NCBI GenBank assembly: GCA_003513845.1
Contig: DOTB01000073.1
Coordinates: 1-9,154, forward strand
From: Candidatus Atribacteria bacterium
Lineage (GTDB): Bacteria; Atribacterota; Phoenicimicrobiia; Phoenicimicrobiales; Phoenicimicrobiaceae
Length of the DNA stretch: 9,154 bases
Direction: 5' to 3'
Shown here: positions 1 to 6,880 of the stretch, piece after piece
How positions within the stretch are numbered: the first letter of the stretch is position 1
Layout: every line of letters begins with the position of its first letter
Notes under the pieces: generated by a model
What the model was told of the DNA's origin: nothing
The model's input: only the letters and a program-made list of their open reading frames with translations
The model's database searches: none
Translations under genes and position numbers: made by a program

Positions 1-42
1 ATGTAAATGGAGATTTATTATGGATATTAGAGGAAAGGTGAA

Positions 43-660
43 GTGAGAAAGGTAAATTTGGTAGAGAATAGAAAATATAGTTTGAGAAGTTTATTATTGA
101 TTTTTTCGTTAATTTTTATAATTCTCTTTATTAATGGCTGTGCCCGTTGGCCAGATGGACCTGATGGGGGCAACGGTGTAGAGCAGAAATTATTAGTTAT
201 CAGAGTGGGTATTAATGGGAAAATCAATACTGAGGATGGTCATTATTATATTGTTTTTGATACTAAAGATGATGCTTTGACACCGCCATCCGAAGATATA
301 GAAAACTGGAAAGAAGGTTATTATTATATCAGATTAGATGATATGGGATTTTGTTTTGGACAGTGGAGCAGTTCTTGTCAATATGATAGTATTGGCAATG
401 CATATGATAAATATTTTCAAGTAAATATCGACCTTGAGTATTTGGGTAATCCGGAGAGAATTTTTATGAATATTATAACTACAGATAATGATGATGATGA
501 TGATGAAACAATAATCTATGATTATATTAATAATTCTTATGATTTAACTATTAATGATACCTATTTATCGAGTTATAATAATATAGTTGATGACTTTCCA
601 TCTGACTCTGCTGGGGGACCTAACTTTGATATAACCCGAGTTACCGTTAACATTTATTGA
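43..660 (+). CDS. Asp-rich small lipoprotein, function unknown
   Basis: A 205-residue protein. I chose the GTG start because an in-frame TAG lies just upstream (28-30) and a purine-rich ribosome site (GGAAAGG, 32-38) precedes it. The N-terminus has basic residues, a hydrophobic segment (about 17-30) and the lipobox I-N-G-C with the lipidated Cys at 33. Ala follows the Cys, so there is no Asp inner-membrane retention signal and outer-membrane sorting is plausible if a Lol system exists. The mature part starts with a Pro/Asp/Gly-rich linker (about 35-45), then a beta-rich body with many Tyr, Asn and Asp. Five consecutive Asp (150-154) come from a perfect (GAT)5 run. The acidic patches could bind calcium, but no EF-hand or dockerin loop is recognisable. 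I do not recognise the family. It converges on the lptD-like gene with a gap of about 40 bp. Confidence 0.8.
   Translation: MRKVNLVENRKYSLRSLLLIFSLIFIILFINGCARWPDGPDGGNGVEQKLLVIRVGINGKINTEDGHYYIVFDTKDDALTPPSEDIENWKEGYYYIRLDDMGFCFGQWSSSCQYDSIGNAYDKYFQVNIDLEYLGNPERIFMNIITTDNDDDDDETIIYDYINNSYDLTINDTYLSSYNNIVDDFPSDSAGGPNFDITRVTVNIY
490..504 (+). repeat. (GAT)5 microsatellite inside the lipoprotein gene
   Basis: Five perfect GAT codons encode Asp150-154. Because the unit is a triplet, slippage would change the length of the Asp run without breaking the frame. Confidence 0.7.
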
Positions 661-667
661 GCCATAC

Positions 668-695
668 TTGTCACTTGTCATAGGGACGACAAATT
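668..695. repeat. Degenerate REP-like element between convergent genes
   Basis: The stretch TGTCATAGGGACGACAA resembles the left half of the REP-like palindromes at 4931-4953 and 7632-7654 (TGACA..GGGACGG). The right half seems to be deleted down to ACAA. A 5-bp stem remains, TTGTC (675-679) with GACAA (688-692), and CTTGTCA occurs twice in tandem nearby. It lies in the gap between two convergent stop codons and has no T-run, so a terminator role is not supported. Confidence 0.4.
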
Positions 696-701
696 AACCG
701 C

Positions 702-3623
702 CTAACCGCCAACGGTGATGGTTTCAGTGGGGAAGGCTTTGATACTAAAATCAACCCAGATGGATTTGGTAGATTGCTTATAATTGATACTGATTTCCCG
801 ACAATGCAGGTCTTTTACCACACTAATGACACTATTTCTAATATCAAAATCATCAAAATAAAGGGAACCACTGTAACTCATTTTCCATTCCTCACTTAAT
901 TTAAGGGACATTCTAGTATCAATTCGTTTATTCCACTCTCTCTTATTTAAGTCATAATAGCTGCTTAAATAAATATCATGCTCTCCTTTTGGTTCCCACT
1001 GCAATCTTGCTCCCAGACTGCCGAAAGATTCGCTCACAAAATTGTAATTGGTGGCAAGATTAATCTGGAGGTCATCCCTGGGCTTTAATACTATACTGGC
1101 ACTGGCATACTCATTTAAAGGGCTTAACAAATCAAAGTTAAAAGGAGTCGGTCCTTCACTCATATAATAATTATAAGAGAAATTTCCATAAAATTCAGGT
1201 TGGTAGCCCACTTTTAAATCCAATTTACTACCCAACAGATAGCGTGCTTCACCGCTTAAATAGACATCCTGTCGGTAGATACCAGAGGCATTTAAACTGA
1301 TATTATCGGTAATTTTAAAAGGACGATTAGCATTAATGATATATTCTCCCCGAATATTTTGCTGGTCTGTAGCACTTTCATAGTAGTTACCAACTGAGGC
1401 ATTAATACTATAGATAATGCCGGTATCCATGAATTCTGAGCTACTTTTAGTAAAAATAAATTCTGGTATTCTATCCAGAGTGCTTACCGAGCTTGTTCCC
1501 ACACCCAGTATATTATCTTGCAGCTCAAACAATTTTTCAGTAACAAGGCTGAGAGTATAACCCTGCCCGGCATATTTTAATTGCCATTCTGGACGAAGCC
1601 ATTGATCTATAGGCTGGTCTGTGGAATCCTGGGAATTATACATTAAAACCAGATGGGAACTTAATTCATCAGTAAGAGTATTGTCATAAACCATTTTTAT
1701 ATTACCAGTGCTGGTAGTGCTGCTACTTTTTACATTAAAATTATATTTTCCAGTCAGGGTCAGGAGTGCATCTTCCCATTTTTTATAAAGATAAAAGTCA
1801 GGTTTGATAATATGACTGGAATTTTGGGTAGCAGCAGGATAAATAGTACCATCATAGATAATATTAGCCTTTAGTCGTAAGTCATGCTCAAAATTCTGCC
1901 AGTAATTTATGCTAGCATCTAAGTCATAGATATTGGCTGCCTTTCTTTTCAAACCATAGAGATATAAAACTACCTCTCCGTCGTCAATTGCTTTCTCTCC
2001 CAGTTCAAAGGTGTGTTCAATACCGGCTGCCAATCCTTTTTGCTGCATCAAATCAAGATAAAGGCTGCCATAAGAGGACTCATCTTGGACATAATTAATT
2101 TGATTTTTTAAGAACCATCCCTCACTGCTGCTTTGCCCCACTTGAGGAATATAAGGGAGCTGGTTTTTTCCTCTCAGGAAAATCAAAAAAGAGGGAAGGG
2201 TAAACATTTTTCGGTCTCCTTCATACCAGGAGACTTTTTTGGCGATAATCTTATCATCAACATAGATGGTAATTTCTTCCGCCTCAATATGCCAGTGCGG
2301 GTTTTCCAGGTCACAGGTGGTAAAAACACCGCTGTCTATTGCAATGGTATCGGGGAAATTTTCCAATTTCCCGCCTTCATAATATACCATTCCCCTGATA
2401 TTTTCCCCGGTTGTTTCCCCTGAAAATTCATCCATAATAATTTTATCTGTTTTCCAATTATAGTTTAAAGCCTGGCAGGAATAGCTTTCCTCTCCTATAT
2501 TGAACAATACCTGCTCTTTAGCAATAAATTCATTGCGGTCCAGCATAATCTGGAGATAGTTTGCTTTAAGATTAATATCCTCATAACGCAGTCTAACATT
2601 ATCCCGAGCCTCAACTACATCTTCTCCCTCTATAACTTGATAACTGAGAAAATCGGCGCTAATAGTTAAGCCACCTGCTACCAATTCCTCTTCCTCTTCT
2701 TCCTCTTCTTCAGTAGGTTCCATTTCTTCAGCTTTTTCCTGAAATCCGAAAAGCCCTCCGGTAATAGATTCAGCGATAGCCTGATTGAGAGCATCATAGC
2801 CAGTAATCTTCAATTGCCATTGATATTGATGCTTTTTGGTTAAAGGTTTAGCTGCCTCATCCTTATTAAAAGTAATCTGGGTTGCATTTATATCTTCCAG
2901 GGAAACTCTCCAGATTTCTTCATCTTCCGTCAGGTCGTGGACTAGAAATTCTCCTCGAGCGGAAAAAATGACATTTTTGAAAGGGAAAGTAGTGAGGGCA
3001 ATTGATTGCCATTTAAATACTGGTTCTTCTTCCTGCACAATTTCATTATTTACTGGATAAAGAGCAGGGCAGGGTGGTAACCAAAAATCAACATAGACCT
3101 CCTCTGTTCTTCCTACAAATTCATTTAATTGATAGCCTTCCACATAATAACGGTAATTGTTTCTATCCATAACTTCCTTATCAATCCACCAGAACTGAAA
3201 GCCTTCATGTTCATATTCAGCCTCTATTTCTTCGAAATCACCCTCATTGCTACTTTTAAATATTTTATATTGGTCAGCCATTTCCCATTCAAAGGCAGAC
3301 CATAATAAGCGAACCTCATATTCGGTAAATCCTTGCCAGAACCTGGTAATGGCATAGGCTTTTATCTGTTCATCAAATAAAAGTTCTTGCTGAGCATTCG
3401 CTGAAAAGTTTGCTAAAGGCATTGTAAATATAAAAAGTGTTAATATACTGATTAACATGTAATTGGGTAATAATTTTGATGATAAACTTCGGAATATTGA
3501 GCAGGGAATAAAAGGTATAAATTTAAGTAGTGAAAGGATATAAGAAAAAATGTGGTAAAAAATATAAACTATTTTCTTATTTAAACTTAGTTTATGGTTA
3601 AATATACTACCTATTACTCTCAA
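702..3623 (-). CDS. lptD: LptD-like LPS-assembly outer-membrane protein with extended N-terminus
   Basis: A 973-residue protein; E. coli LptD has 784. LptD is the outer-membrane barrel that inserts LPS delivered by the Lpt bridge. Order seen: a long basic/hydrophobic leader with two hydrophobic segments (19-44, 56-71) and a likely signal-peptidase site after Ala-Asn-Ala (about 75-77); two beta-rich, Trp/Tyr-rich segments resembling Fn3/Ig-like folds (about 85-180 and 186-292); a poly-Glu linker (305-313); an LptA/OstA-like domain (about 318-470, with ISADFLSYQV and LKANYLQIML); the LptD-typical TTCDLENPHWHI segment (435-446) with Cys437 and a following LPSF; then a beta barrel of alternating strands. 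The C-terminal DLHCREISINY (938-948) with Cys941 and the later KAFP match a signature I recall from divergent LptD proteins. The TTG start at 3623 follows GGGTGGG at good spacing. Met56 is an alternative start but has no ribosome site and would leave an uncharged n-region. It probably shares a transcript with the upstream permease. Confidence 0.85.
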   Translation of the reverse strand: MRVIGSIFNHKLSLNKKIVYIFYHIFSYILSLLKFIPFIPCSIFRSLSSKLLPNYMLISILTLFIFTMPLANFSANAQQELLFDEQIKAYAITRFWQGFTEYEVRLLWSAFEWEMADQYKIFKSSNEGDFEEIEAEYEHEGFQFWWIDKEVMDRNNYRYYVEGYQLNEFVGRTEEVYVDFWLPPCPALYPVNNEIVQEEEPVFKWQSIALTTFPFKNVIFSARGEFLVHDLTEDEEIWRVSLEDINATQITFNKDEAAKPLTKKHQYQWQLKITGYDALNQAIAESITGGLFGFQEKAEEMEPTEEEEEEEEELVAGGLTISADFLSYQVIEGEDVVEARDNVRLRYEDINLKANYLQIMLDRNEFIAKEQVLFNIGEESYSCQALNYNWKTDKIIMDEFSGETTGENIRGMVYYEGGKLENFPDTIAIDSGVFTTCDLENPHWHIEAEEITIYVDDKIIAKKVSWYEGDRKMFTLPSFLIFLRGKNQLPYIPQVGQSSSEGWFLKNQINYVQDESSYGSLYLDLMQQKGLAAGIEHTFELGEKAIDDGEVVLYLYGLKRKAANIYDLDASINYWQNFEHDLRLKANIIYDGTIYPAATQNSSHIIKPDFYLYKKWEDALLTLTGKYNFNVKSSSTTSTGNIKMVYDNTLTDELSSHLVLMYNSQDSTDQPIDQWLRPEWQLKYAGQGYTLSLVTEKLFELQDNILGVGTSSVSTLDRIPEFIFTKSSSEFMDTGIIYSINASVGNYYESATDQQNIRGEYIINANRPFKITDNISLNASGIYRQDVYLSGEARYLLGSKLDLKVGYQPEFYGNFSYNYYMSEGPTPFNFDLLSPLNEYASASIVLKPRDDLQINLATNYNFVSESFGSLGARLQWEPKGEHDIYLSSYYDLNKREWNKRIDTRMSLKLSEEWKMSYSGSLYFDDFDIRNSVISVVKDLHCREISINYKQSTKSIWVDFSIKAFPTETITVGG
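2685..2711 (-). repeat. Poly-Glu codon run in lptD-like gene
   Basis: A CTT/CTC-type low-complexity tract on the plus strand encodes nine consecutive Glu (about 305-313). It links the Fn3/Ig-like region to the LptA-like domain and probably acts as a flexible acidic spacer. Confidence 0.6.
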
Positions 3624-3673
3624 TTATACCCACCCAAACGTTATATGATATACTTTATACGGTATACGTAATA

Positions 3674-4765
3674 TTATACTTTTTCCGCACGAATAACCAG
3701 AATAATCCCCAATCCTAAAAATATAATATTAGGTATCCAACAAGCAATAAATGGTTCTATCATGCCACCTCTCCCCAGCGAACGACCAAGAGAATATACC
3801 ACATAATAGAGAAAAACCAGAGCAATACTAATGATAATACCAGTGGATTTAGTACCTCTTTTCATTTGGGTACCTAAGGGAACGCCTAACAGGGCAAAAA
3901 TTAAGCCCGAAAGAGGATAAGAAAACTTTACATGATAATCCACTTCAAAATTATTGGTATCGACTCCAGCATCTGAAAGTATCTGTATTTGTTGTTTCAA
4001 TTCCTTGCTGCTCATCTCCTGGGGAGTGCGTTGATTTTTGAAAAAATCCTGCAGCTCATCTTTAACCAGTATTTCCATTTCCTGGAAACTCATTTCATAG
4101 GTAATTTTACCATCCTTATTGTAATTATAGATAGTGCCATTCTTTAATTGCCAGGTATCTACTACCCAACGACCTTCTGTTGCAGTGATAACTCTAGGGA
4201 AGCGTTCAGGAGTCATTTCATAAATCATAATTTCCCGCATAATCATATTTTGTTCATCTAAACGGTTGATATAAAAATAACGATTTTCAGCATCTCGGAA
4301 AAAAACATTACGTTTAATATTAGGTGGACCTTTTTTCAATACAATTTCCCGAATAATATTTTGAGAAATATGATTGGTTTCTGGCACTATATAATCATTG
4401 GTCACAAAAGATAAAATACTAATCAAAATACCAGCTATTAAAAAGGGCTGCATAATACGACGAAAACTAATACCTCCGGTGCGCATGGCGACAATTTCAT
4501 TAGTAGTTGACATCTGACCAATAGCCAATTCGCTGGAGCCTAAAAGTGCTACCGGAAAAGTTAATACCAAAAAGGCGGGTAGCCGATAGATTAATAATTC
4601 AAATACATTTATAAACGGCACTTTTTTGTTAATGAGCATTTCCATAAGTTCAAACATAGTCTCCATGATGAGTAATATTGTTAAAAGGGCTACCACTCCC
4701 AGGAAATAACTCATCACCTGAGAAATAATATAGCGATCTAAAATTTTAAGTCTTGGAATCTTCAT
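3674..4765 (-). CDS. LptF/LptG-family LPS export permease
   Basis: A 363-residue inner-membrane protein of the YjgP/YjgQ family and of normal length (E. coli LptF and LptG are about 360). These permeases pair with the LptB ATPase to pull LPS out of the inner membrane and onto the periplasmic bridge. Six membrane segments are visible: about 15-34, 58-76, 105-122, 280-298, 307-327 and 337-358. Between segments 3 and 4 lies a periplasmic region (about 130-275) that fits the family's beta-jellyroll. Family-typical features are the ILDRYI start, the segment LAIGQMSTTNEIVAMRTGGIS (80-100), and the FALLGVPLG turn near 290-298. I cannot separate LptF from LptG by eye. The ATG has AAGG about nine bases upstream. 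The lptD-like gene follows after about 50 bp in the same direction. No second permease or LptB gene is in the window. Confidence 0.92.
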   Translation of the reverse strand: MKIPRLKILDRYIISQVMSYFLGVVALLTILLIMETMFELMEMLINKKVPFINVFELLIYRLPAFLVLTFPVALLGSSELAIGQMSTTNEIVAMRTGGISFRRIMQPFLIAGILISILSFVTNDYIVPETNHISQNIIREIVLKKGPPNIKRNVFFRDAENRYFYINRLDEQNMIMREIMIYEMTPERFPRVITATEGRWVVDTWQLKNGTIYNYNKDGKITYEMSFQEMEILVKDELQDFFKNQRTPQEMSSKELKQQIQILSDAGVDTNNFEVDYHVKFSYPLSGLIFALLGVPLGTQMKRGTKSTGIIISIALVFLYYVVYSLGRSLGRGGMIEPFIACWIPNIIFLGLGIILVIRAEKV

Positions 4766-4878
4766 TATCTTTACCTTATTTTTTAGTTTGTTATCTTTAT
4801 TTTTTTATTTTTGATTATTTGATTAATTGCTATTTGATTTTTAAATTTACTACTACTACTTTTGGCAATTTCTCCATT

Positions 4879-4887
4879 AGTATAACA
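4879..4887 (-). promoter_or_regulatory. Candidate extended -10 promoter for the lpt pair
   Basis: Read on the minus strand, this is TGTTATACT, matching the extended -10 pattern TGN-TATAAT in all but one base. No good -35 box lies 16-18 bases upstream, only a T-rich stretch, which is tolerated for extended -10 promoters. Transcription would start near 4872 and give a leader of about 105 bases before the permease ATG. This is sequence matching only. Confidence 0.35.
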
Positions 4888-4930
4888 CAAAACATTTTCA
4901 GAAAAAATTATTTTTCAGAGATGACAGAGA

Positions 4931-4953
4931 TGACAAGGGACGGTCCTTTGGCA
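4931..4953. repeat. REP-like palindrome, copy A
   Basis: This is a 23-base imperfect inverted repeat. The left arm TGACAAGGGAC (4931-4941), one central G, and the right arm GTCCTTTGGCA (4943-4953) pair at 9 of 11 positions. The reverse complement of the element at 7632-7654 matches it at 21 of 23 bases, and similarity continues a few bases into both flanks. The GGGACGGTCC core is reminiscent of REP elements mobilised by REP-associated tyrosine transposases. No transposase lies in this window. Confidence 0.65.
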
Positions 4954-4967
4954 TCCTTCGCAAATCA

Positions 4968-5058
4968 ATTAATTAGTAACCAGTAATGAGTAATAAGCAA
5001 TAGTATAGAGAGACTGAATAACAGAGACTTAATGCCAGAGACTAACGACCAGCGACTG
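4968..5058. repeat. Degenerate heptamer tandem repeat tract (about 13 units)
   Basis: The tract runs in a strict 7-base register. Units AGTAACC (4975), AGTAATG (4982), AGTAATA (4989) and AGCAATA (4996) form the left half. In the right half GAGACT recurs at exactly 14-base steps (5010, 5024, 5038), with GCGACT at 5052, and each is separated by a heptamer ending in CA. It lies between the lpt pair and the TPR gene. It could be an operator array or decayed simple-sequence DNA; the sequence alone does not decide. Confidence 0.6.
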
Positions 5059-5289
5059 TTTTCAAACGATAAAGGTGGTCTTGCCATAACTAAGTATGTT
5101 ATAGTATTATTATAAGGTATTAAATTACCATAGGTAAATAAGGTAAATACAAATACAGTATTAATAAGGGCAAGAAAGTTCTTGTTTTACAGTTTTTTAT
5201 TTGGAAATTTTTTTTGAATTAATTTACTTTACTGAATACTAGATATCAACAACTAAATACTATAATACTAATGATTATTAGATAATAAC

Positions 5290-5301
5290 AAAAGGGGGTG
5301 A
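5290..5301 (+). promoter_or_regulatory. Strong Shine-Dalgarno before ATT/ATA codons
   Basis: AAAGGGGGTGA differs from the ideal AAAGGAGGTGA at one base. It ends 4-7 bases before ATT (5306) and ATA (5309), both in frame with the TPR gene. The TTG at 5342 and the ATG at 5390 lack any well-spaced site. The GTG within the motif (5298) opens a frame that stops after four codons. Confidence 0.5.
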
Positions 5302-5341
5302 CCATATTATAGTCATAAAGGAAAGAAAATTAAAAAGAAAA

Positions 5342-6211
5342 TTGAAATTATGCTCAATATTTTCAATATCAAAATCGGCGTTGACATCTATGTTAATTCT
5401 TTTCTTATTTATGTTTCTGGGCCTATCCGGTTATTTATGCTTATCAAGCTCACTCTGGGATTGGAAGAATGTTCCTTATGTTCCTTATATTGCCTTCGCC
5501 CAGGAAGTCCAGGAAAGTGAAGAAAATACATCAGCTGCTCAAAGGCAAACTATATTGACTGAACCTGAGAAAGATTATAACATTACCTGTCTGGAGGAGG
5601 GTAAAGAACTTTTCTGGCAACAGGAATATAATGAGGCAATCGAGCACCTGGAACAGTGTCTAAAGCGAGACCCCGAAAATCCAGAAATATATTATTACAT
5701 AGGTCAGTCCTATTTTCAGCAAGGTCAACATGCTGCTCAAAATAGAAACATAAGAAAGGCAACCAGCTATTACCGCCAGGCCTTCGAGGTCTCTGATACA
5801 GCAATTGAAAAATACCAAAAGAAAATAACAGAAAATCCAGCTGAGGACCATACCAATGACTACCTGCAACTTGCTTATATCTACCAGATTCGGAGCTTGA
5901 TACCAGGGGTAGATGAATATCAGGAAGCACTTAATATTTACCAGAAATTGTTGGCAGAAAAACCCCGACTAACTTATGTTTATTATCATATGGGCTGGAT
6001 TTATTACCAGCTGGAAGATTACCATAATGCCATTGCCACTTATCTGAAATACCTCGAATCCGGCCATAAAAGTGATTTTGTTTACTATCATTTAGGACTA
6101 TGCTATGATAAAATAGGTGAGAGAGAGGAAGCGGAATATTATTTCCAACTCATCTTGGAAGAATTTCCGGATACGGATTTGGCCAAAAGAGCCAAAAAAG
6201 AATTAAATTAA
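5342..6211 (+). CDS. Exported tetratricopeptide-repeat protein
   Basis: A 289-residue protein when started at TTG 5342. A membrane/signal segment (about 17-34) is followed by an Ala-Phe-Ala|Gln motif at 51-54, a plausible signal-peptidase site, so the protein is probably periplasmic or membrane-anchored. After an acidic linker come about five TPR units (roughly 81-113, 115-150, 175-208, 212-243, 247-278) with the typical W/Y-G-Y-A-P spacing, such as YYHMGWIYYQLEDYHNAIATY. TPR arrays are protein-binding scaffolds; the partner is not predictable here. The start is uncertain. In-frame ATT 5306 or ATA 5309 sits behind a near-ideal ribosome site and would add about 12 residues rich in Lys/Arg, a good n-region. 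Its stop codon overlaps the first bases of an mnt-tail remnant. It is divergent from the lpt pair. Confidence 0.85.
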   Translation: MKLCSIFSISKSALTSMLILFLFMFLGLSGYLCLSSSLWDWKNVPYVPYIAFAQEVQESEENTSAAQRQTILTEPEKDYNITCLEEGKELFWQQEYNEAIEHLEQCLKRDPENPEIYYYIGQSYFQQGQHAAQNRNIRKATSYYRQAFEVSDTAIEKYQKKITENPAEDHTNDYLQLAYIYQIRSLIPGVDEYQEALNIYQKLLAEKPRLTYVYYHMGWIYYQLEDYHNAIATYLKYLESGHKSDFVYYHLGLCYDKIGEREEAEYYFQLILEEFPDTDLAKRAKKELN

Positions 6212-6252
6212 TTTTAAACCTGAAGGAGCTATTTAGGCCGAAAGAATTCAGC
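6208..6252 (+). pseudogene. Remnant of an mnt 3' end (left repeat copy, part 1)
   Basis: These 45 bases match the coding part of the nucleotidyltransferase gene at 7296-7340 at 44 positions. The one difference (G at 6236, T at 7324) turns the Tyr codon TAT into TAG in the mnt frame, so this copy is dead. It overlaps the last four bases of the TPR gene. The rest of that mnt copy is absent. A G at the same place also removes the ATG of an alternative downstream frame. Confidence 0.75.
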
Positions 6253-6276
6253 CATCCTAAATCTCCCTTTCTAATT

Positions 6277-6350
6277 CTCTCCCTTGGAAGGGAGAGGAAA
6301 GGTGAGGGTGATAATGAGGGGTTTCAGGGGAAACCTCCCCTGAATATCTT
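6277..6350. repeat. Hairpin repeat element, left copy
   Basis: Two hairpins lie in a row. The first is CTCTCCCTT (6277-6285) with AAGGGAGAG (6288-6296), a perfect 9-bp stem. The second is TTCAGGGG (6323-6330) with CCCCTGAA (6337-6344), a perfect 8-bp stem with a 6-base loop. Bases 6301-6350 are identical to 7431-7480. No T-run follows closely, so an intrinsic terminator is doubtful, although the hairpins could still protect the 3' end of the TPR transcript. Confidence 0.8.
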
Positions 6351-6394
6351 GTTTTGGGAAAAATGAACTTAAAATTAGGAGGTAAAGGTAAATA

Positions 6395-6625
6395 GTGAAT
6401 AGTAAGACTTATCGATTTTCGGTTATAATAGAAAAAGATGAAGAGGGTTATTTTGCCATATGCCCGGAATTACAAGGTTGTTATAGTCAGGGAGATACTT
6501 ATGAAGAAGTTTTGGAAAATATTAAAGACGCAATTCATCTCCATATAAGTGATCGCCTGGCTAATGGTGAAGAAATCCCACAAAAACATTCAGTGAGTCT
6601 TACTTCTTTGGAAGTTGCAGTGTAG
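6395..6625 (+). CDS. hicB: HicB-family antitoxin (short form)
   Basis: A 76-residue protein. HicB neutralises the HicA mRNA interferase. The sequence shows the family core: an N-terminal beta strand YRFSVIIEKDEEGYFAICPEL (6-26), the GCYSQGDTYEEVLENIKDAI segment (28-47) and a helix after it, forming the partial RNase-H-like fold. The GTG start follows a clear AGGAGGT (6377-6383). Many HicB proteins carry a C-terminal ribbon-helix-helix or HTH domain for autoregulation. This one ends soon after the core, with only about 25 residues left, so it probably lacks a DNA-binding domain. It is followed after 6 bp by hicA. Confidence 0.93.
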   Translation: MNSKTYRFSVIIEKDEEGYFAICPELQGCYSQGDTYEEVLENIKDAIHLHISDRLANGEEIPQKHSVSLTSLEVAV

Positions 6626-6631
6626 TGGAGA

Positions 6632-6859
6632 ATGGAGAAATTACCAAGAGTTACTGCTATAGAAGTAATAAAGGTATTAAGAAAAGCAGGCTTTTCACTT
6701 GCTCGGCAAAGCGGGAGCCATAAAATATTTAAAAATATAGCTGGTAGAAGAGTAACAGTTCCATTTCATAGCGGTAAGACTATTCACCTTGAGGTTCTTA
6801 ATTACATTTTAAAAGATGCTAATCTCTCAGTGGAAGAGTTCAAGAAATTGTTAAAGTAA
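6632..6859 (+). CDS. hicA: HicA-family mRNA interferase toxin
   Basis: A 75-residue protein matching the usual HicA length and its dsRBD-like fold. The diagnostic G-S-H (28-30) with catalytic His30 is intact, in KAGFSLARQSGSHKIF. It is followed by RVTVPFHSGKTIHLEVLNYILKDANLS, the conserved second half. HicA cleaves mRNA and arrests growth until bound by HicB. The gene starts 6 bp after the hicB stop and has no well-spaced ribosome site of its own (GGAG is too close), so translational coupling to hicB is likely. That arrangement keeps toxin output at or below antitoxin output. The gene appears complete and functional. Confidence 0.93.
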   Translation: MEKLPRVTAIEVIKVLRKAGFSLARQSGSHKIFKNIAGRRVTVPFHSGKTIHLEVLNYILKDANLSVEEFKKLLK

Positions 6860-6880
6860 AAAGTTCTAATAGATTAAAAT

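Larger units (their letters stand above)
4766..5305. other. Long intergenic region between divergent operons
   Basis: This stretch of about 540 bases has no credible gene. The one open frame on the plus strand (4753-4986) is low-complexity and spans the repeats, so I reject it. Contents from left to right are an AT-rich leader of the lpt pair with a candidate promoter, a REP-like palindrome (4931-4953), a heptamer-repeat tract (4968-5058), then AT-rich sequence up to the ribosome site of the TPR gene. TATAAT at 5261-5266 could be a -10 box for that gene, but no -35 box is convincing. No RNA gene or riboswitch is recognisable. Confidence 0.6.

Noticed and set aside
2133..2423. Plus-strand open frame opposite the lptD-like gene, and a similar one at 2836-3060
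   Set aside because: Both lie wholly inside the well-supported minus-strand lptD-like gene, have no ribosome site or recognisable domain, and read as antisense shadows.
4753..4986. Plus-strand open frame across the intergenic region
   Set aside because: It overlaps the permease start, is low in complexity and runs through the REP-like palindrome and the heptamer tract, so coding is very unlikely.
5100..5300. tRNA, small RNA or riboswitch upstream of the TPR gene
   Set aside because: No cloverleaf, conserved aptamer core or stable GC-rich fold is visible. The region is AT-rich with short imperfect repeats only.
5583..5930. Minus-strand open frames within the TPR gene (also 8155-8394 in the lipoprotein and 27-227 in the first gene)
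   Set aside because: They are antisense to clear plus-strand genes and have no domain, ribosome site or plausible composition.
6277..6350. Rho-independent terminator after the TPR gene
   Set aside because: The hairpins are strong but no run of T follows either stem, and the same sequence is repeated elsewhere as an element.
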